Assembly: GCF_003711515.1 (NCBI RefSeq)
Contig: NW_021167082.1
Location: forward strand, 3,093,691 to 3,157,690
Length of the DNA: 64,000 nucleotides
Source of the DNA: Sodiomyces alkalinus F11
Taxonomy: Eukaryota; Ascomycota; Sordariomycetes; Glomerellales; Plectosphaerellaceae
Direction of reading: 5' to 3'
Made by a program: the position numbers and the translations under genes. Below, in pieces: positions 21,840-33,202 of the stretch; within the stretch, counting starts at the first letter, position 1; each line of letters opens with the position of its first letter. The notes beneath the pieces are model-generated. The model was not told the DNA's origin and made no database searches. It saw nothing but the letters and a program-made list of their open reading frames with translations.

Positions 21840-24185
21840 ATTAATGATCCACTAGTTTATTATACTATTCTGTCTCCGCTCCGGTCTCGCTTCGGTATCG
21901 TCTTTATTTTCGTAAGCCTTTATAACGTTAAGGGCAAAGCGAAAGTCCTTAAGCCTTTTCCGTTATAGGAACTATTTAGCTATTATTCCGGCTTCGGTGG
22001 TATAGTCTAGTATATCGTATAGATCTCTTTTAGTCGTGAGTAGTCTCCCTATAGCGCTAAAGAGCTCTTTACGCTTTTCCTCGGCTATATCCTAGTACTA
22101 GAGTACTACGTGCTCTATTATTTCTGCCCCCCTATTACTATAAGGGTACCTTATTATCGGGAATCCTAGTACCCTCGCTCTTACTAAGAAGGCTTATAGG
22201 CCTAGCTTTTCTAATCTAATTTAGGTAAGTACGGTACTCTATAGCTTTAGGAGTCCTCTATATTTCCGGAGGGAGCGTTATATTAGGGGGCGGCTTAGTA
22301 CTGCTACGGCGTAAGTATAGGGTCCTTATATCTTTACCTAGGTGTGACCCTATTCCCTTATAAGGGCTTTCCTCGGGGCCGCGTTTCCGGCCTAGGTTAT
22401 TAACGTATTTAGTAAGGCTATCTACGCGAGGGCCGTGTAGGTCCTATAGTGCCGATTCGGTGCCGCTAAAGCTCTTATTACGGTGTATACTCCGGCTAAT
22501 ATCTTATCTTCGGTTCCCTCCTCTTATATCCGGCGGACTTTCCGGGCACTTAGGCTTAAGAGATATAGGTTAAGGGGGGGATAAAGGTCTTTTTTTCGAG
22601 GACCTTAACCGGCGTGGCTTTATAGGCTCCGGCTATTAACTGGAGGCACCAGTTCTATACCGTTATAAGTGCCGTTACGGGGCTATACCAGGGGCCGGCC
22701 CCTATCGTATAGACGGTTAAGGCGTAATAGGCGATTATTAGCCGTATTACTATAAGGTATAGTCTTCTTATATCTACGAAGCTATACCCCTACGCTACCA
22801 CGCTAAGCCTTAAGAGGGCGTATATTTAGGTAGCTAGTCGGCTTTTTATCTTTTTAGTGTTTTATTAGAAGTTAAGCTTCCTATTAAGCTAAACGCTTAG
22901 GAGCTTTATTACCTCCGCCGCTAGTACCGAAGTAGCGCTAAGGGGAAGCGGGGTAGGTAAGGGTTAGCGTAACTTCGTGAAAGGGATATAGATATACTTA
23001 GCTAGTTCGAACTATAGTCCGCTCGCGATCTCCTAGTCTAGGTATATCCTTCACGCGGCGGCGAGGTATTACCGCGTTTATACCTTTATTCTGCTAAAGG
23101 CGATACTATTCGTGTTATCGGTAAAACCTACTATTATCGTTTGAAGGACCCTTTTTAGCTTCTCGTATAGAGTAGAGATATAAAGGATAAAGAGGATAGG
23201 GGAGATCGGGGAGCTTTACGGTACGCCCCTATAAAGGTGCTACGGGGGGGCCGTTTTACTATTAAATAATAGCTAGGCTATATAGTCCCGGAGGAAGCTA
23301 CTAATTAGGGTATTAAGCTACCGGGGGTAGCCTTTCCTTTTAAGCACCTTAATAAGGCGGGAATAGGGGATAGTATTAAAGGCGCTTTTAATATTTAGTT
23401 AGGGTATTAAAACGGTGTCGCTATAGGCTTAGCTCGCCTTTACGGCCTCTATAGCCTTTTATACTACCGTTTTTATACTTCGCCCTATCCGGGTACTTAT
23501 CTATCCCTCCGGGAGGAGCCGATACTCCTCTGCTATAGTCCCGATCTGGTCGGCTAGTATCCCCTTAAGCATTTTACCTCTTATACTAAGGAGTAATATC
23601 GGTCGCTAGCCCTTTACTATCCCGTAATCGGCCGGCGGCCGGCCTTCCTCCTTAAGGATTACTATAGTGGCGTGGCGGCACCTCTTCGGGTAGTAGCTTA
23701 TTTCGAGACACGCTATAAAGATAGCACTAAGTCTTTAGTATAAGGGGGGTTTATATACTTTTAGGAGGCCTGCTAGGAGTCCGTTAGGACCTAGTACCGC
23801 CTAGGGTTTTATCTTCTTAAGGCGCCCCTATATATCCGCTACGGTGATATCTCGGCGGACGTCCTATCCCGGGGGGGATTCCGCGCTTAGGGGCCTAGGG
23901 GCGGTAGGGAGGGGGGGGGTGGGGAACTTCCGCTTTAGGACCTTAGCCATCTCTGCGTGTATAGTTATTAGGTGGTCGCCATTATTTTAGTATCGCAGTG
24001 GCATTAACGGGGGGTCTAGTAGTATGCCCCCTTTAATTCGTGCCTATTTCTATAGCCGCTAGAGAAGGCTATCGTCCTTCCCGGTCGAGTAGAGTAGGTG
24101 CCGCTAGTATATCCGCTTCGCTACCGCCACAGCCTTATCTCAGCGCCTCTCCGCTTCCTAGAACTCATTCTATTGGTTCCGGGAC
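21840..24185 (-). pseudogene. LINE-B ORF2 fragment: reverse transcriptase and C-terminal domain
   Basis: Read leftwards from 24185: reverse transcriptase with ATIVILKEEGRPPADYG and KGQRPILLLS near 23640-23560, and the catalytic box at about 23120 reading GFTDNTNS, where the usual FADD or FVDD motif is expected, so the second Asp has become Asn. The tail near 22080-22200 (EIIEHVVLQYQDIAEEKRKELF) is the conserved C-terminal region of fungal LINE ORF2 proteins. No RNase H was recognised. The endonuclease part is missing because of 5' truncation. Confidence 0.85.
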
Positions 24186-24198
24186 CCTAAGGGTATTA

Positions 24199-25210
24199 AA
24201 GGTACCTCCCCTAACTCTAGGCGTTATAGCGGAGGAGTATAGGCTTTTTATATTACTAAGAACCGCCCTTAAAGCCTTTACGAAGTCGTTAGTTATTAGC
24301 TTATTTTCCGTAGTCTTATTATAATTATTAACTAAGTAGTTATTACTCTATTCCTAGGTAACCGGTCTAATAGCTTTTAACGCGTTTTCCGCCTAATAGT
24401 CCGCGCTTAATAGCCCTAAAACGCCTATATATTTATAGTATATTATCGCTATTTTCTAGCTTATAACCTAGCCGTCTATATCCTTAGGTATAGCCTTTAT
24501 AGGCGTAGTGTTTCGTCGATATAGGACTAATGCTTTCTTATAGAGGTCTATAGGGATTAGTCCTATATACGCGTATAGGAGAGTAATCTAAGCCCGTGTG
24601 TTATTTACGGTATTATTCTATAATTAGGCGAGGAGGTTATATAATATAGTATAAATAGTCCCTTTAATATAGGAGCGTACCTTATTAAACTCCTTCTACT
24701 ACGCGTCGTAGTCTACCTTTTCCTCGTGGTATACGCGGCGATCTTATAAGTAACGCGTACGCCCCTTTTTAAAGAGGCTATTAATAGATATAGGTGTCCG
24801 TATCGGAGGCTCTTTGGTTATGGCCGTAGCCTTATAGCGAGCGGCCGTCTTCTTCTTACTAGCGGCCGTAGCCGCTATAGTAGCGGCTATAGTAGCGGTA
24901 GCGTCCGTGGTATTAGTGGTCTTATCGCCCTTTACGGTAATAGTAGAAGACGGAGTAGCCGTGATAGTGAAGGATAAGGTGGCCGTGGCCTCCTCCATCG
25001 TATTAGGGTCCACGGCGAGGGCTTTATATTTACGAATATTAGGTAGTATAGGCTTAAGAAGCAGGTAGGCGTCGGCCTCCTTATCGCTTAGCTTTAGATT
25101 AAGATAGTTATCCTAGTATGAGGCAGATTTACCGCGCACGGTATACTCCTATATTACCTAATCCCTCCAGTTAACGAGGGTAATAGCGGCCGCCTTCTAT
25201 TCGGCGTTAG
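24199..25210 (-). pseudogene. Copia-2 gag, N-terminal part
   Basis: From about 25210 leftwards: ISNAEQKAAAITLVNW, then KALAVDPNTMEEATATLSF near 25030, the Thr/Ala-rich segment, and ISINSLFKKGRTRYL near 24750. It corresponds to Copia-1 1858-2880. The open stretch at 25013-24744 is the part with fewest RIP hits. The frame is broken by LINE-B at 24198 and continues at 20153. Confidence 0.88.
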
Positions 25211-25404
25211 ATATATTAAAAGATATCTTTACTTACTTATCGGTTAATTAATTAATTAATAGGTAGGTTACTAGGTTAATTAATCGCTTAATTACTCTGA
25301 TTAGGTTAATAGTAGTTGCTTAAGAGTGCTTATATAAACGTGATTGCTTTTTTATAGTAGAATAGGGGTAGCCTTATTAATATCTATCGTTTAGGCGTTA
25401 TAAA

Positions 25405-25417
25405 CCGGGCTTATAAC
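25405..25417 (-). promoter_or_regulatory. Copia-2 primer-binding site
   Basis: CCGGGCTTATAAC on the plus strand, directly inside the 5' LTR: the same half-tRNA(iMet) sequence as Copia-1, with the same G-to-A change. Confidence 0.8.
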
Positions 25418-25704
25418 TATCGTATATTAAAAGAGCACTTATATAATTAACTTAGTAGAGCAGAAATCTCGTGTATATGTATTATATTAAGTTATATCCA
25501 TATAAGTCTCTTATACCCTTAACTTAGGTAGTAAAGACTCTATTATAGGTACTATATTATTTAGATCCTATCCTGTCTTTTCCGGTATCCGCCCCTATTA
25601 TATCCTAATCCCTGAGGTCCCCGATATCCGAAGCCCTTAGTTATAGCGTGGATCCCCCCTGGATCATCTATAGACCACGTCGATGTCCGTGCACCCATAC
25701 GACA
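25418..25704 (-). repeat. Copia-2 5' LTR
   Basis: 287 bases. The outer edge is intact (CATACGACA on the plus strand, TGTCGTATG on the minus). The inner edge is TATCGTAT. Confidence 0.95.
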
Positions 25705-26725
25705 ATAACACAAGAGTAACACGGGTAGGAGGAGTTTAAACCGCTATTAGAGAGCGAGTTAGTATTAATCTAAGTAAGAGTTAATAGTAATAGGTTAATA
25801 AACGCTCTTATAGATATAGGTTATAATTACTATACCGCTATAAATAAGAAGTTTACTTAAAAAATACGCTTACTATTAGTCGATAAGAAGAAATAACTAC
25901 TAAAAGGCTTCTCGGATAAGACTAAACCAGCTAGTAGCACCGGTATTATAGTCTTTACGCTAGATATATAGGGTATACTAAGCGCGTTTTCGCGTACGTG
26001 GTGCTAAGTCTGGACTAGGATCTTTTCCTTAGTCTTTTATAGATAAAACGTAATAATATAGTCCTTTATACTAAGAAATAAAGGCTCAGCTATAAAGTAG
26101 CCGATATTAATATCCGACTCTAGGGCGAAGAAGAGCCGAAGGTAGTATAAGAGATCCGTATTATAGTACTAATAACGGGGTCCGTGTTTATAGGACTATA
26201 TAGACGCTTATAGTACCGGAGGGGAAAACAATAGGAAGAGAGCTTACGGGCTATATCGTTAAAAGATATCGAAAAGGCCCTAAGCACGAAGGAACTAGTA
26301 GACCCGCGAGAATACGTCTCTAAGAGTATTATACGAGAGTTTAGCGACATATTTACGCCCTCGTACTCTATACGCCTACTCCTATACCGACGTAGCGCCG
26401 ACTATAAGGTCTACTTATAGAAGAATAGTAGTAGGAATAAATAAGCCATACTATAAGGCCTGCTCTATAATATATTATGTAAAGAGCTCCTCATATTATA
26501 GAAGACGATAACGGATCTAATAGATAAGGGATTTATTTGTGCGAGTAGCTTAGCGGCCGCTACGCCTATACTATTTATAAGGAAGCTAGGAGGCGGCCTC
26601 CGATTTTATTATAACTACCACGCCCTAAATACGATTACTTAGTAAGATCGCTACCTACTCCCCCTAATTATAAAAACGCTATATATCCTAGCTTAGGCGA
26701 AGTAATTTACTAAATTAGATATTAT
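25705..26725 (+). pseudogene. Gypsy-1 protease and start of reverse transcriptase
   Basis: Resumes the Gypsy-1 frame after Copia-2. Protease is recognised at about 25770-25840 (INALIDIGYNYY, matching the LIDTGC/LIDSGA active-site pattern with a RIP-changed Thr/Cys). Reverse transcriptase starts near 26500, with [11 protein letters not shown] in one frame and [21 protein letters not shown] in the other, and ends KLDII at 26725 where LINE-C enters. The next coding base is at 33212 (ITAFYKIRI). Confidence 0.88.
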
Positions 26726-27052
26726 TAATATTAATATTATTATTATTATTATTACTAATAATATCCTTAATATCCTTCGAGTATATCCTTCGTACTCGAA
26801 TAAAGGATATTAACCCGTTCCCTCGGTTCGGTTCTTTCTTTTCTTTATTCTTAATCCTTAATCCTTTATCTCAATCCCTTTTTCGATCCGAAGAAGCCAC
26901 AATACGCGCGCAGAGATCCTAACTTACAATCCTATTATTACCTTCTTATTTTTTCCACTGCATTTCGTGACTTTCGTCCCATCCGCTTATTTGATATCTT
27001 CAAAGATCTTTTTTTATTTTTTATTATTCATTACGCGCATGCAGCCCTAAAG

Positions 27053-30000
27053 CTATGGCGCGGCGCCTATCGCCCTAAGGGCTAGACGCTATAAGAAGCT
27101 AGGTACAGTAAAATAGAGCGTACTACACAAAGGAAATCCTCCGTAATAATCAGCCTAATAAAACCTAATAGGTAAAACACCAAAGCAATATAACTAGACC
27201 GCAGGAATCGTGGTTTACGCCCTATACCACTCTGCCGAGGCTATTTTAGTCGCTAAAAGGTAGGCCTGTAAGGCCTGTATTCCTTTTTTAGTATTACATA
27301 ATAGCGGTAGCGACAGCGATAGACCTGCTAGAGCTTCCCGCAGGGCTCTTCGTTCTTCTTTATAAAAAGGGTATAAAAGAATAAGATGTGCTGTATCCTA
27401 TATAGGGGAGCCGGGATAGGAATAGCGGTCGTTAGCGTAGTTTTAGGCCCTTTTTTGGTGGGTTTTTAGGTATCGGAAGCCGGTTTTTAACTACGTAAAA
27501 GCCGATTTTACCCACCTAAGGCCTTATATTAGTAGTGGTTTTCGGGAGAAGCGGAGGTTATCGCGGACTAGTCGCCTATATAGGCGGCCTAATCGAACCG
27601 ATTGACCTCTTTTCTCTTCCTCCTCTTCGTGATTCTATAGGGTCTTCTAGTCTTAAATAAGGGCTTTATTTACCCGGCGTTTTAGGTGGCTAAGGGTAAC
27701 TAAGCTAACGGATTTAGTAGCTTTTTCGGGGTTTAATGCCCCTTTAGCCACTTTATCCGCTAGCTTATTCCCTTCTATCACCACGTGCGAGGGGCACCAC
27801 TAGATAGATAACGAAGTGCCTAGTTATTTAAGGCGTGAAATAAGGCTTTTAGCTTCTATAGCCCACTATAAGGTACGCTTACGCTTCTGAATAGCCGTCT
27901 AAGCATCACTAAAAATATTATATTCTAGGGGCCTAGGCGTTTACTCTAGGGCAGCGTAAAGGGCCTAAAGAATAGCGTATAATTCAGCGTCCGCGACTTT
28001 AGTAGCGGCCCCTACGTTAAAGCCTATAGCTTTACAGGGCCTTTTAGTATTAGTCCACTATATTATAGCGGCTATAGCCTATAAAGGCCCTTTAGAGGGT
28101 CTAGTAGGGTGGCCTAGAGACCCGTCGGTATAGAAAATAGCAGCCTATTCCCCTAGGCCTTACTGAATTTCGGCTAGGGCTTCGAGGTGGGCTGTTTTCT
28201 GATCGGGGGTATCAGGGCCAGGGTCGGTGTCTATTTTAGACCGGTCCTTAAAGGGGAAAAAGGGTCTTAGGTCCGTTATAGGTTCCGAGGCCTAGGGGGC
28301 CTCCCCCCTAGCCGAAGCACCCTCGATATTCTAAGACTAACCTACTAAAGCCACTATTTCTAGGCCTAGTCTATATAGCTATATGCTAGGCTATAGGCTT
28401 TAGAGAAGGGCGAGGTTTTCCTGATTTTCGTCCCCTAGCTGCCTTTAAATACTAGTATAAAGCTAGCGTTTAATAGGGTGGTTTAGTAGGAACTTTAAGG
28501 CCCGAAAGGCATAGAGCCTATTAGACCTAGTTAACCGAACCGCTGCCGGGGGGACTACTGCTTCGAGTTCTAGAGGCCGTAAGGCCCCCCCCTAAAAGCC
28601 CCTAATGCCCTGACTAAAGCGCTATACTATAGGCGTTCTAGGCGGTCCACTAGGTGTTTTTTCGGTGATTTTAGGTCCTACCAGAGCTACGAGCCGAAAT
28701 CAGCTAAGGAGGCTCTATAGGCTATATATAGCTACCGTACAGCCTTAAAAGAAAGGCCCCTCTACGAGCTAGCTAGCCTATAGAGCCTATTTAGGGCTCC
28801 TAAAGCTAAGTTTAGGCGTTTTTCGACGTGGGGTTTAAAGGATGGTTTCGGATTAAACCAGACCCTAAGCCACCTAATAGCACCTAGCGCTGGTTTAATT
28901 AGGTGTCCCCCTATAGTGACCGGAGTATCTTCTATAGAGCGTCTTCGGTGGAAGTGAATAAGCTCTGTTTTTTCAGGGTCGAAAAGGACTTAGTTAACTT
29001 TTACTACGTCGAAAAGGGAGGCTACGGCTTTTTGTAGGGTTTTATAGTTTTGTCTAGTCAACGTAAACGCTATGGATAGCTGAAAACCATCGATATAGGA
29101 TAACTAAAGACCCTGAAAATCCGGCCCCGTTATAACCTTCCTAATATAAATCAGGAAAAGGATAGGGGAAACCGGGGAGCCTTATAGAACCCCTATATTT
29201 AGGGGGGTAGGCTGCTGGACCTGCCCCTCGAAAGCTAGTTAGATTCGCCTGTTTTCCGTAAAAGAGGCTACTTATTTAACTAGGTTCGAGGGTAGTTAGA
29301 GTTCCTAAAAGAACGTAAGTAGCTGGGGACAGGCGACGTGATTAAAGTCTCCTTTAATATCTAAAAACAGCGTAGAATTTATAGGATTTTAGCGTGATTT
29401 ACGCTATTTTTCAATATAGTGGAGGAGAAAGAGGGCTATATCGATAGCAGAGCGTTATTTTCTACCCCCTATTTAACTAGGGTGTAGAAGGTCTTCGCGG
29501 GTATTAGCTATAAAGCTAAGCCTAGCAGCTATAACCCTTTCGAGGACTTTACCTAGGTAGTTTAGAAGGGCTATAATCCTATAAGACTTAGGATTGGAAT
29601 AGTCCTTCTTGCCCGGCTTCGGTAAAATACCCCCTAAGGCTGCTTTCTAGTATGTAGGGTGGTGGCCTGCTATAAATAGTGCTGTATAGGCTTTTACAAA
29701 GGACCCGGGGATAACCTTATAGGCCTACTAGATCGGCTTTAGACTAATCCTATTAGGCCCTAGGGCTTTCCCCTTAGCAGCACCGAATATAGCGTGTTAT
29801 AGTTCGGTAGCCTAAAGGCCAGGCCACTCCCACGGTCTTCTAAGGCCCTTACTACGTGATCTAGTTAGGCTCTAGGGACCGGTAAAAGGGTAAAAGGGGC
29901 CTAGGTCCCCCGAAAGGCCTATAAATACAGGGGCTTCAGGGGCGTCGGTAGCGGAGGGTATAGGAAAAAGGGTCTAAAGTAGGGCGTTATATTTATCTTC

Positions 30001-31371
30001 GAAGGCGTAGGCCTTCTACTTTATAGGCGTTTAAATCGGTGGGATTTTCGTATTAAGGCCGCTTTTCGTATAGTTATAGGCCTTAAAGATTCTAGGGCCT
30101 TCGGCGTGGGCTAGGAAGGCTTCTTAGTAGTCGTTTTTCGCTATTTTAACCGCCTAGTAATAGGCGTTTCGAGCTTCTTTCCAGGAGGCTTCTAAAGGCG
30201 CCTGGGTGGCCGAGGCCCCCTTTTTGGCCTTTCGAAAAGCCCTAAAAGCCCTGTTAGCTGTTTTTCGTAGGGCTTTTAGCTCTTTAGTCCACCACGGCTT
30301 CGAACGCCCTACTACCCGGAGCCTAGGCACTAAAGCCTTAAGCGCTAGGGTAATAGTATCCGAAAGGCAGCGGCCTAAAGAATCCTAGTCGGAGGCGTTA
30401 ATAGCCTATTAGATATCCTAGTCGAGGCTAGGTTCTAGGCTCTTTAGGGTGCTAGAAAATAGGTCCTAATCTGCTAGCTTATAGCTATAAGCCGGCGGGA
30501 GGGACCTATTTATAGGACCTATAGAGTCTAAGATAGTCGTCGAAAGGAGGATAGCGCGGTGTAAAGAGGTAGTGTTTTCGATATATTTCTATTTATCGAA
30601 GTGGAGATAATCCAAGCCGGGCGTGTAAAAGGCTAAGTCTATAACCGACTCTTAACGAAGATTAGACCTAAAAAAGGTCCCCCCGTTTAGGTTAACCTCT
30701 TTAGAATCCACTAAATAGGTAGCTCTAAGGCTATCTATCCAGTTTACTAGAGTCTAGGCCCTAATAGAAGCCTGGTTAGTAGTAGCTCCGTTCCACTACT
30801 AGTGGTTTCTGTTAAAGTCCCCTATAATAAGGGTAGGCTTAGGGACCTATAGGCCCTATAGTACTCGATCTTCGGTCCAGGGCCGGCTTCTAGGGCCTAA
30901 AAAGGAGGGGAAAGAAGAAGAAGAAGAAGAAGTGGAAGAGGTAAAAGGGGTAGGGCTAGGGGGCCGCCGTTAGCCTGTCGTTTTAGGGTCCTATTCTATA
31001 TAATTATAGACGTGTAGAATATAAAAGGTCTATGGATAATAAACCTCTATAATCTACGCGTCTATATCGTCTAGAAGGTCTTCTCGGTGTGAAAAATCGA
31101 TACTAGAGCCCTTTCTTATATAAGTAAGGACCCTAGGCTTAATAGGGAAGAACTGGGTTTTTTAGGATATAGGCGTAACCGTATAGAAAGCAGGGTGGTT
31201 TCGGATAAACCACCCCTCTAGTATCGAGACGCAGGCTGGTTTCTGAATAAGGACTATATTAGCCGAAGCCTCTAAGGCCTATTCTAGGATAGCCTCTTAC
31301 GCCGGGGCCTGTTTATTGACGTTATATTAAATAAACCGGATATCTTTCGAACTAAAAGGCCCTTTATTCAT
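27053..31371 (-). pseudogene. LINE-C ORF2: endonuclease, reverse transcriptase, RNase H
   Basis: ATG at 31371 (MNKGPFSSKDIRFI). The endonuclease has VYYPQTFYILHV and IIGDFNRNHQWWNG at about 30815-30780 once stops are read as Gln. Reverse transcriptase has KALGPNRISLKPI, SYRIIALLNYLGKVLERV and LSYIDGFQLSIA, that is YIDG where most reverse transcriptases have YxDD. RNase H is at about 28110-27780 (IFTDGSLGHPTRP, DAELYAILQAL, NIFSDAQTAI, IEGNKLADKVAKGAL). A C-terminal Cys/His region ends near 27350. The likely stop is TAG at 27055-27053. About 1,440 codons, normal for a Tad-clade ORF2, with remarkably long stretches without stops. Confidence 0.93.
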
Positions 31372-31389
31372 GGAATTTAGGGTTTTATA

Positions 31390-32880
31390 GCTCGAAAGAC
31401 CTCGTAGTCTCTACTAAAGGGGGGGGATCCCCCTCGCAGTTATAGCACTTAAAGGTCTTATACTCGTAGTCTCTGTATTCTTCACACTCGTTATAATAGT
31501 GGTATTCCTCCCCGTGGCCTTTAACGGCATAGATAGGGCAGGAAACTAGGCCTTTAGAGGTCCCTCGGGTATACCCGAATTTCCAGCAGTTAGAGCACTG
31601 GGTTCTAGGGGTTATAGGCCTATATTTATAGATCTTTAGCCGCTGGCCGGCTATATAAAGCCCCTGTTTTAGGCAGTAATTCTATTCTTTAGTAGAGGGC
31701 ATAGAAATAACCACTATGCCGTAAAACGCGTTTAGAGCCCCTAGCCACCGAGGCTTTCCTACTACCCTAATAGGGTTAAAGGTGCCAATTTCAGTAGCTA
31801 GGTTCTATAGGCCTAGGCCCTGTTATAGGCTTTGGTTTAGGGCCTCTTACGGCGGTATGGACGGATCGGGTAGGGGGGTATCGCAACCCCTAGTCCTAAA
31901 GGCTCTAGAAGGCACCTATTTAATAATAAGCTTAAACCAGTCGCCTATAGACTAGGGGGGCCAGAGGGGGAGGTTTAGCTCTTTAAACCACTAATTCTAC
32001 GAGTCTAGGAGCTATTAAACGCTGTATTTCGGCCCCGGGATTAAAATAAGGTTCCCGTTAGTCGACCGGCTAATAGCCGTAATTACAGGGACTTTTAGGG
32101 CCTTATTAAGCTTATTCCGAAGCGCGAGGGGGTCGAAGTTATCGTTAGGAATCGCTGCCCCTGCCGTAGGTTAGAGGATAACCTTAGGGATCTTTTTAGG
32201 GTTTATAGGGAGGGGTGCTAGGGAAATCTAGGCCTAGATTATAGGTGTCTAAGGTGCTATAGGGCCTTTTTTCCCCTTTACAGCCTCGCTATAAAGGGGT
32301 TTAGGCTATTCTGTAAGCCTACGAACTGCCTGGGCTAGTTCGTCGACCTTCTATTCGAGTCTAGGAGACTAGGGGGCTTCTGGAGCTCCGTCGATAGCAG
32401 ATTTAAGCCCTATGGATAGGGCTTTAATCCAGGGGGCAGGGTCAAGGGTATAGGCCTGTTAAAGCAGCTAAAGAGCCTATTAGAGTAATTCCTTGGCCTA
32501 TGCCTTACTAGCCGAACTAGTCGACTTCTCGGGCTTAGCCGAGGTTTCTCTAGGGGCTTTAGCTATTCCGGGCGCCTTTTTAGCCTATTTAGAGCCTAAA
32601 AGGCTCGGCTATTCGGCAGGGAGGGCCCAAAAAGCAGGGGGCCCCTAAAGGGCGTTTCGAAAGCGCCTTCGGCTTCCGAGTTCGAGGGGGATTCGATTCG
32701 GGTCCTAGAAAACCGTTTAGGGGTAGGTGTAGAAGGGCTAAGGTGCCTTTTTGAATTTAGAGGCGTAGTAAGGGTTAAATCCTCTATATTTTCACAGGTA
32801 TTACCTATATCTACCTCGCTAAGGCCCTCTATAGTTATAGGGGCGTTAGGGGGGGTGTTAGGGGCGTTGTTATGGTTAGC
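31390..32880 (-). pseudogene. LINE-C ORF1 (gag-like, zinc knuckles)
   Basis: Read leftwards from about 32880: NNAPNTPPNAPITIEGLSEV, a Ser/Thr/Pro-rich region (LSPSTPTPKRFSRTRIES), a central part with coiled-coil-like AKELLQQAL, and at 31620-31440 a Cys-rich tail (CSNCWKFGYTRG, CPIYAVKGHGEEYHYYNECEE, FKCYNCEGD) that fits CCHC RNA-binding knuckles. Cys codons are better preserved here than in LINE-A. It lies just upstream of ORF2, as in other Tad-like LINEs. The exact start is uncertain because the candidate Met codons are RIP-altered. Confidence 0.8.
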
Positions 32881-33202
32881 TTTATGGCTAGTGGGTTATT
32901 GGTTATAGCGTTATGGTTGGGTGGAGGTCGGGGGTGCGGATCTACGCGGCTACTTTATCAGTGTAGGCATACGGGCCACGTTAGACTTTTCCCCCGTACA
33001 CGGGGGAGCAGGCCCGTTTCCAGGCATTTTCGCACTTATAATACGCCTAAATTAGCGCCTGTGCGGAACAGGGCTATAGATAGGCGTATAGAACTTGAAA
33101 AGAGCTATCGATTGATATAGATTTCGAGTGGTTTAGAGCGTTTACGCATAAAACGTAGGTCCCCCCATGTGAGTTGTAAGAAGGATGTCAAAGATCTTCA
33201 AA

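Larger units (their letters stand above)
20167..24185 (-). mobile_element. LINE-B: non-LTR retrotransposon inserted in Copia-2 gag
   Basis: Flanked by a 13-bp target duplication, CCTAAGGGTATTA at 20154-20166 and 24186-24198, and ending in an (AAT)n 3' tail (GTATTATTATTATTG on the plus strand at 20167). The right boundary falls inside the coding region, so the 5' end is truncated, as is common for LINEs. Orientation matches its host. A second copy, LINE-B2, lies at 59291-61700. The 3' 1.9 kb (20167-22060) is absent from LINE-B2. Confidence 0.9.
15322..25704 (-). mobile_element. Copia-2: second full-length copy of the Copia family, inserted in Gypsy-1
   Basis: Minus-oriented element with 287-base LTRs and target duplication ATAAC at 15317-15321 and 25705-25709. 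Same family as Copia-1 (matching LTR blocks, primer-binding site and polyprotein) but a diverged subfamily with a longer LTR. LINE-B interrupts its gag. Without that insert it is about 6.35 kb. RIP has left stops throughout, so it cannot encode a working polyprotein. Confidence 0.95.
26726..33202 (-). mobile_element. LINE-C: full-length-looking LINE inserted in Gypsy-1 reverse transcriptase
   Basis: 6.5 kb, minus strand, target duplication AGATATTAT at 26717-26725 and 33203-33211. The 3' tail is (AAT)n, visible as TAATATTATTATT on the plus strand near 26730-26755. ORF1 and ORF2 are both present, with a 5' UTR of about 300 bases (32880-33202). Both UTRs keep more CA/TG than the ORFs. Gypsy-1 reads TKLDII before and ITAFYKIR after, which confirms the boundaries. 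Confidence 0.93.

Noticed and set aside
26726..26760. AAT/ATT microsatellite as an independent feature or CRISPR-like array
   Set aside because: It is the 3' tail of LINE-C, next to its target duplication; no spacer-repeat structure exists anywhere in the window.
30206..30388. Plus-strand open frame inside LINE-C
   Set aside because: Shadow of LINE-C ORF2, which is clearly coding on the minus strand here.
32872..33120. Plus-strand open frame of 82 codons
   Set aside because: Lies in the LINE-C 5' UTR, in the wrong orientation, with no motif.
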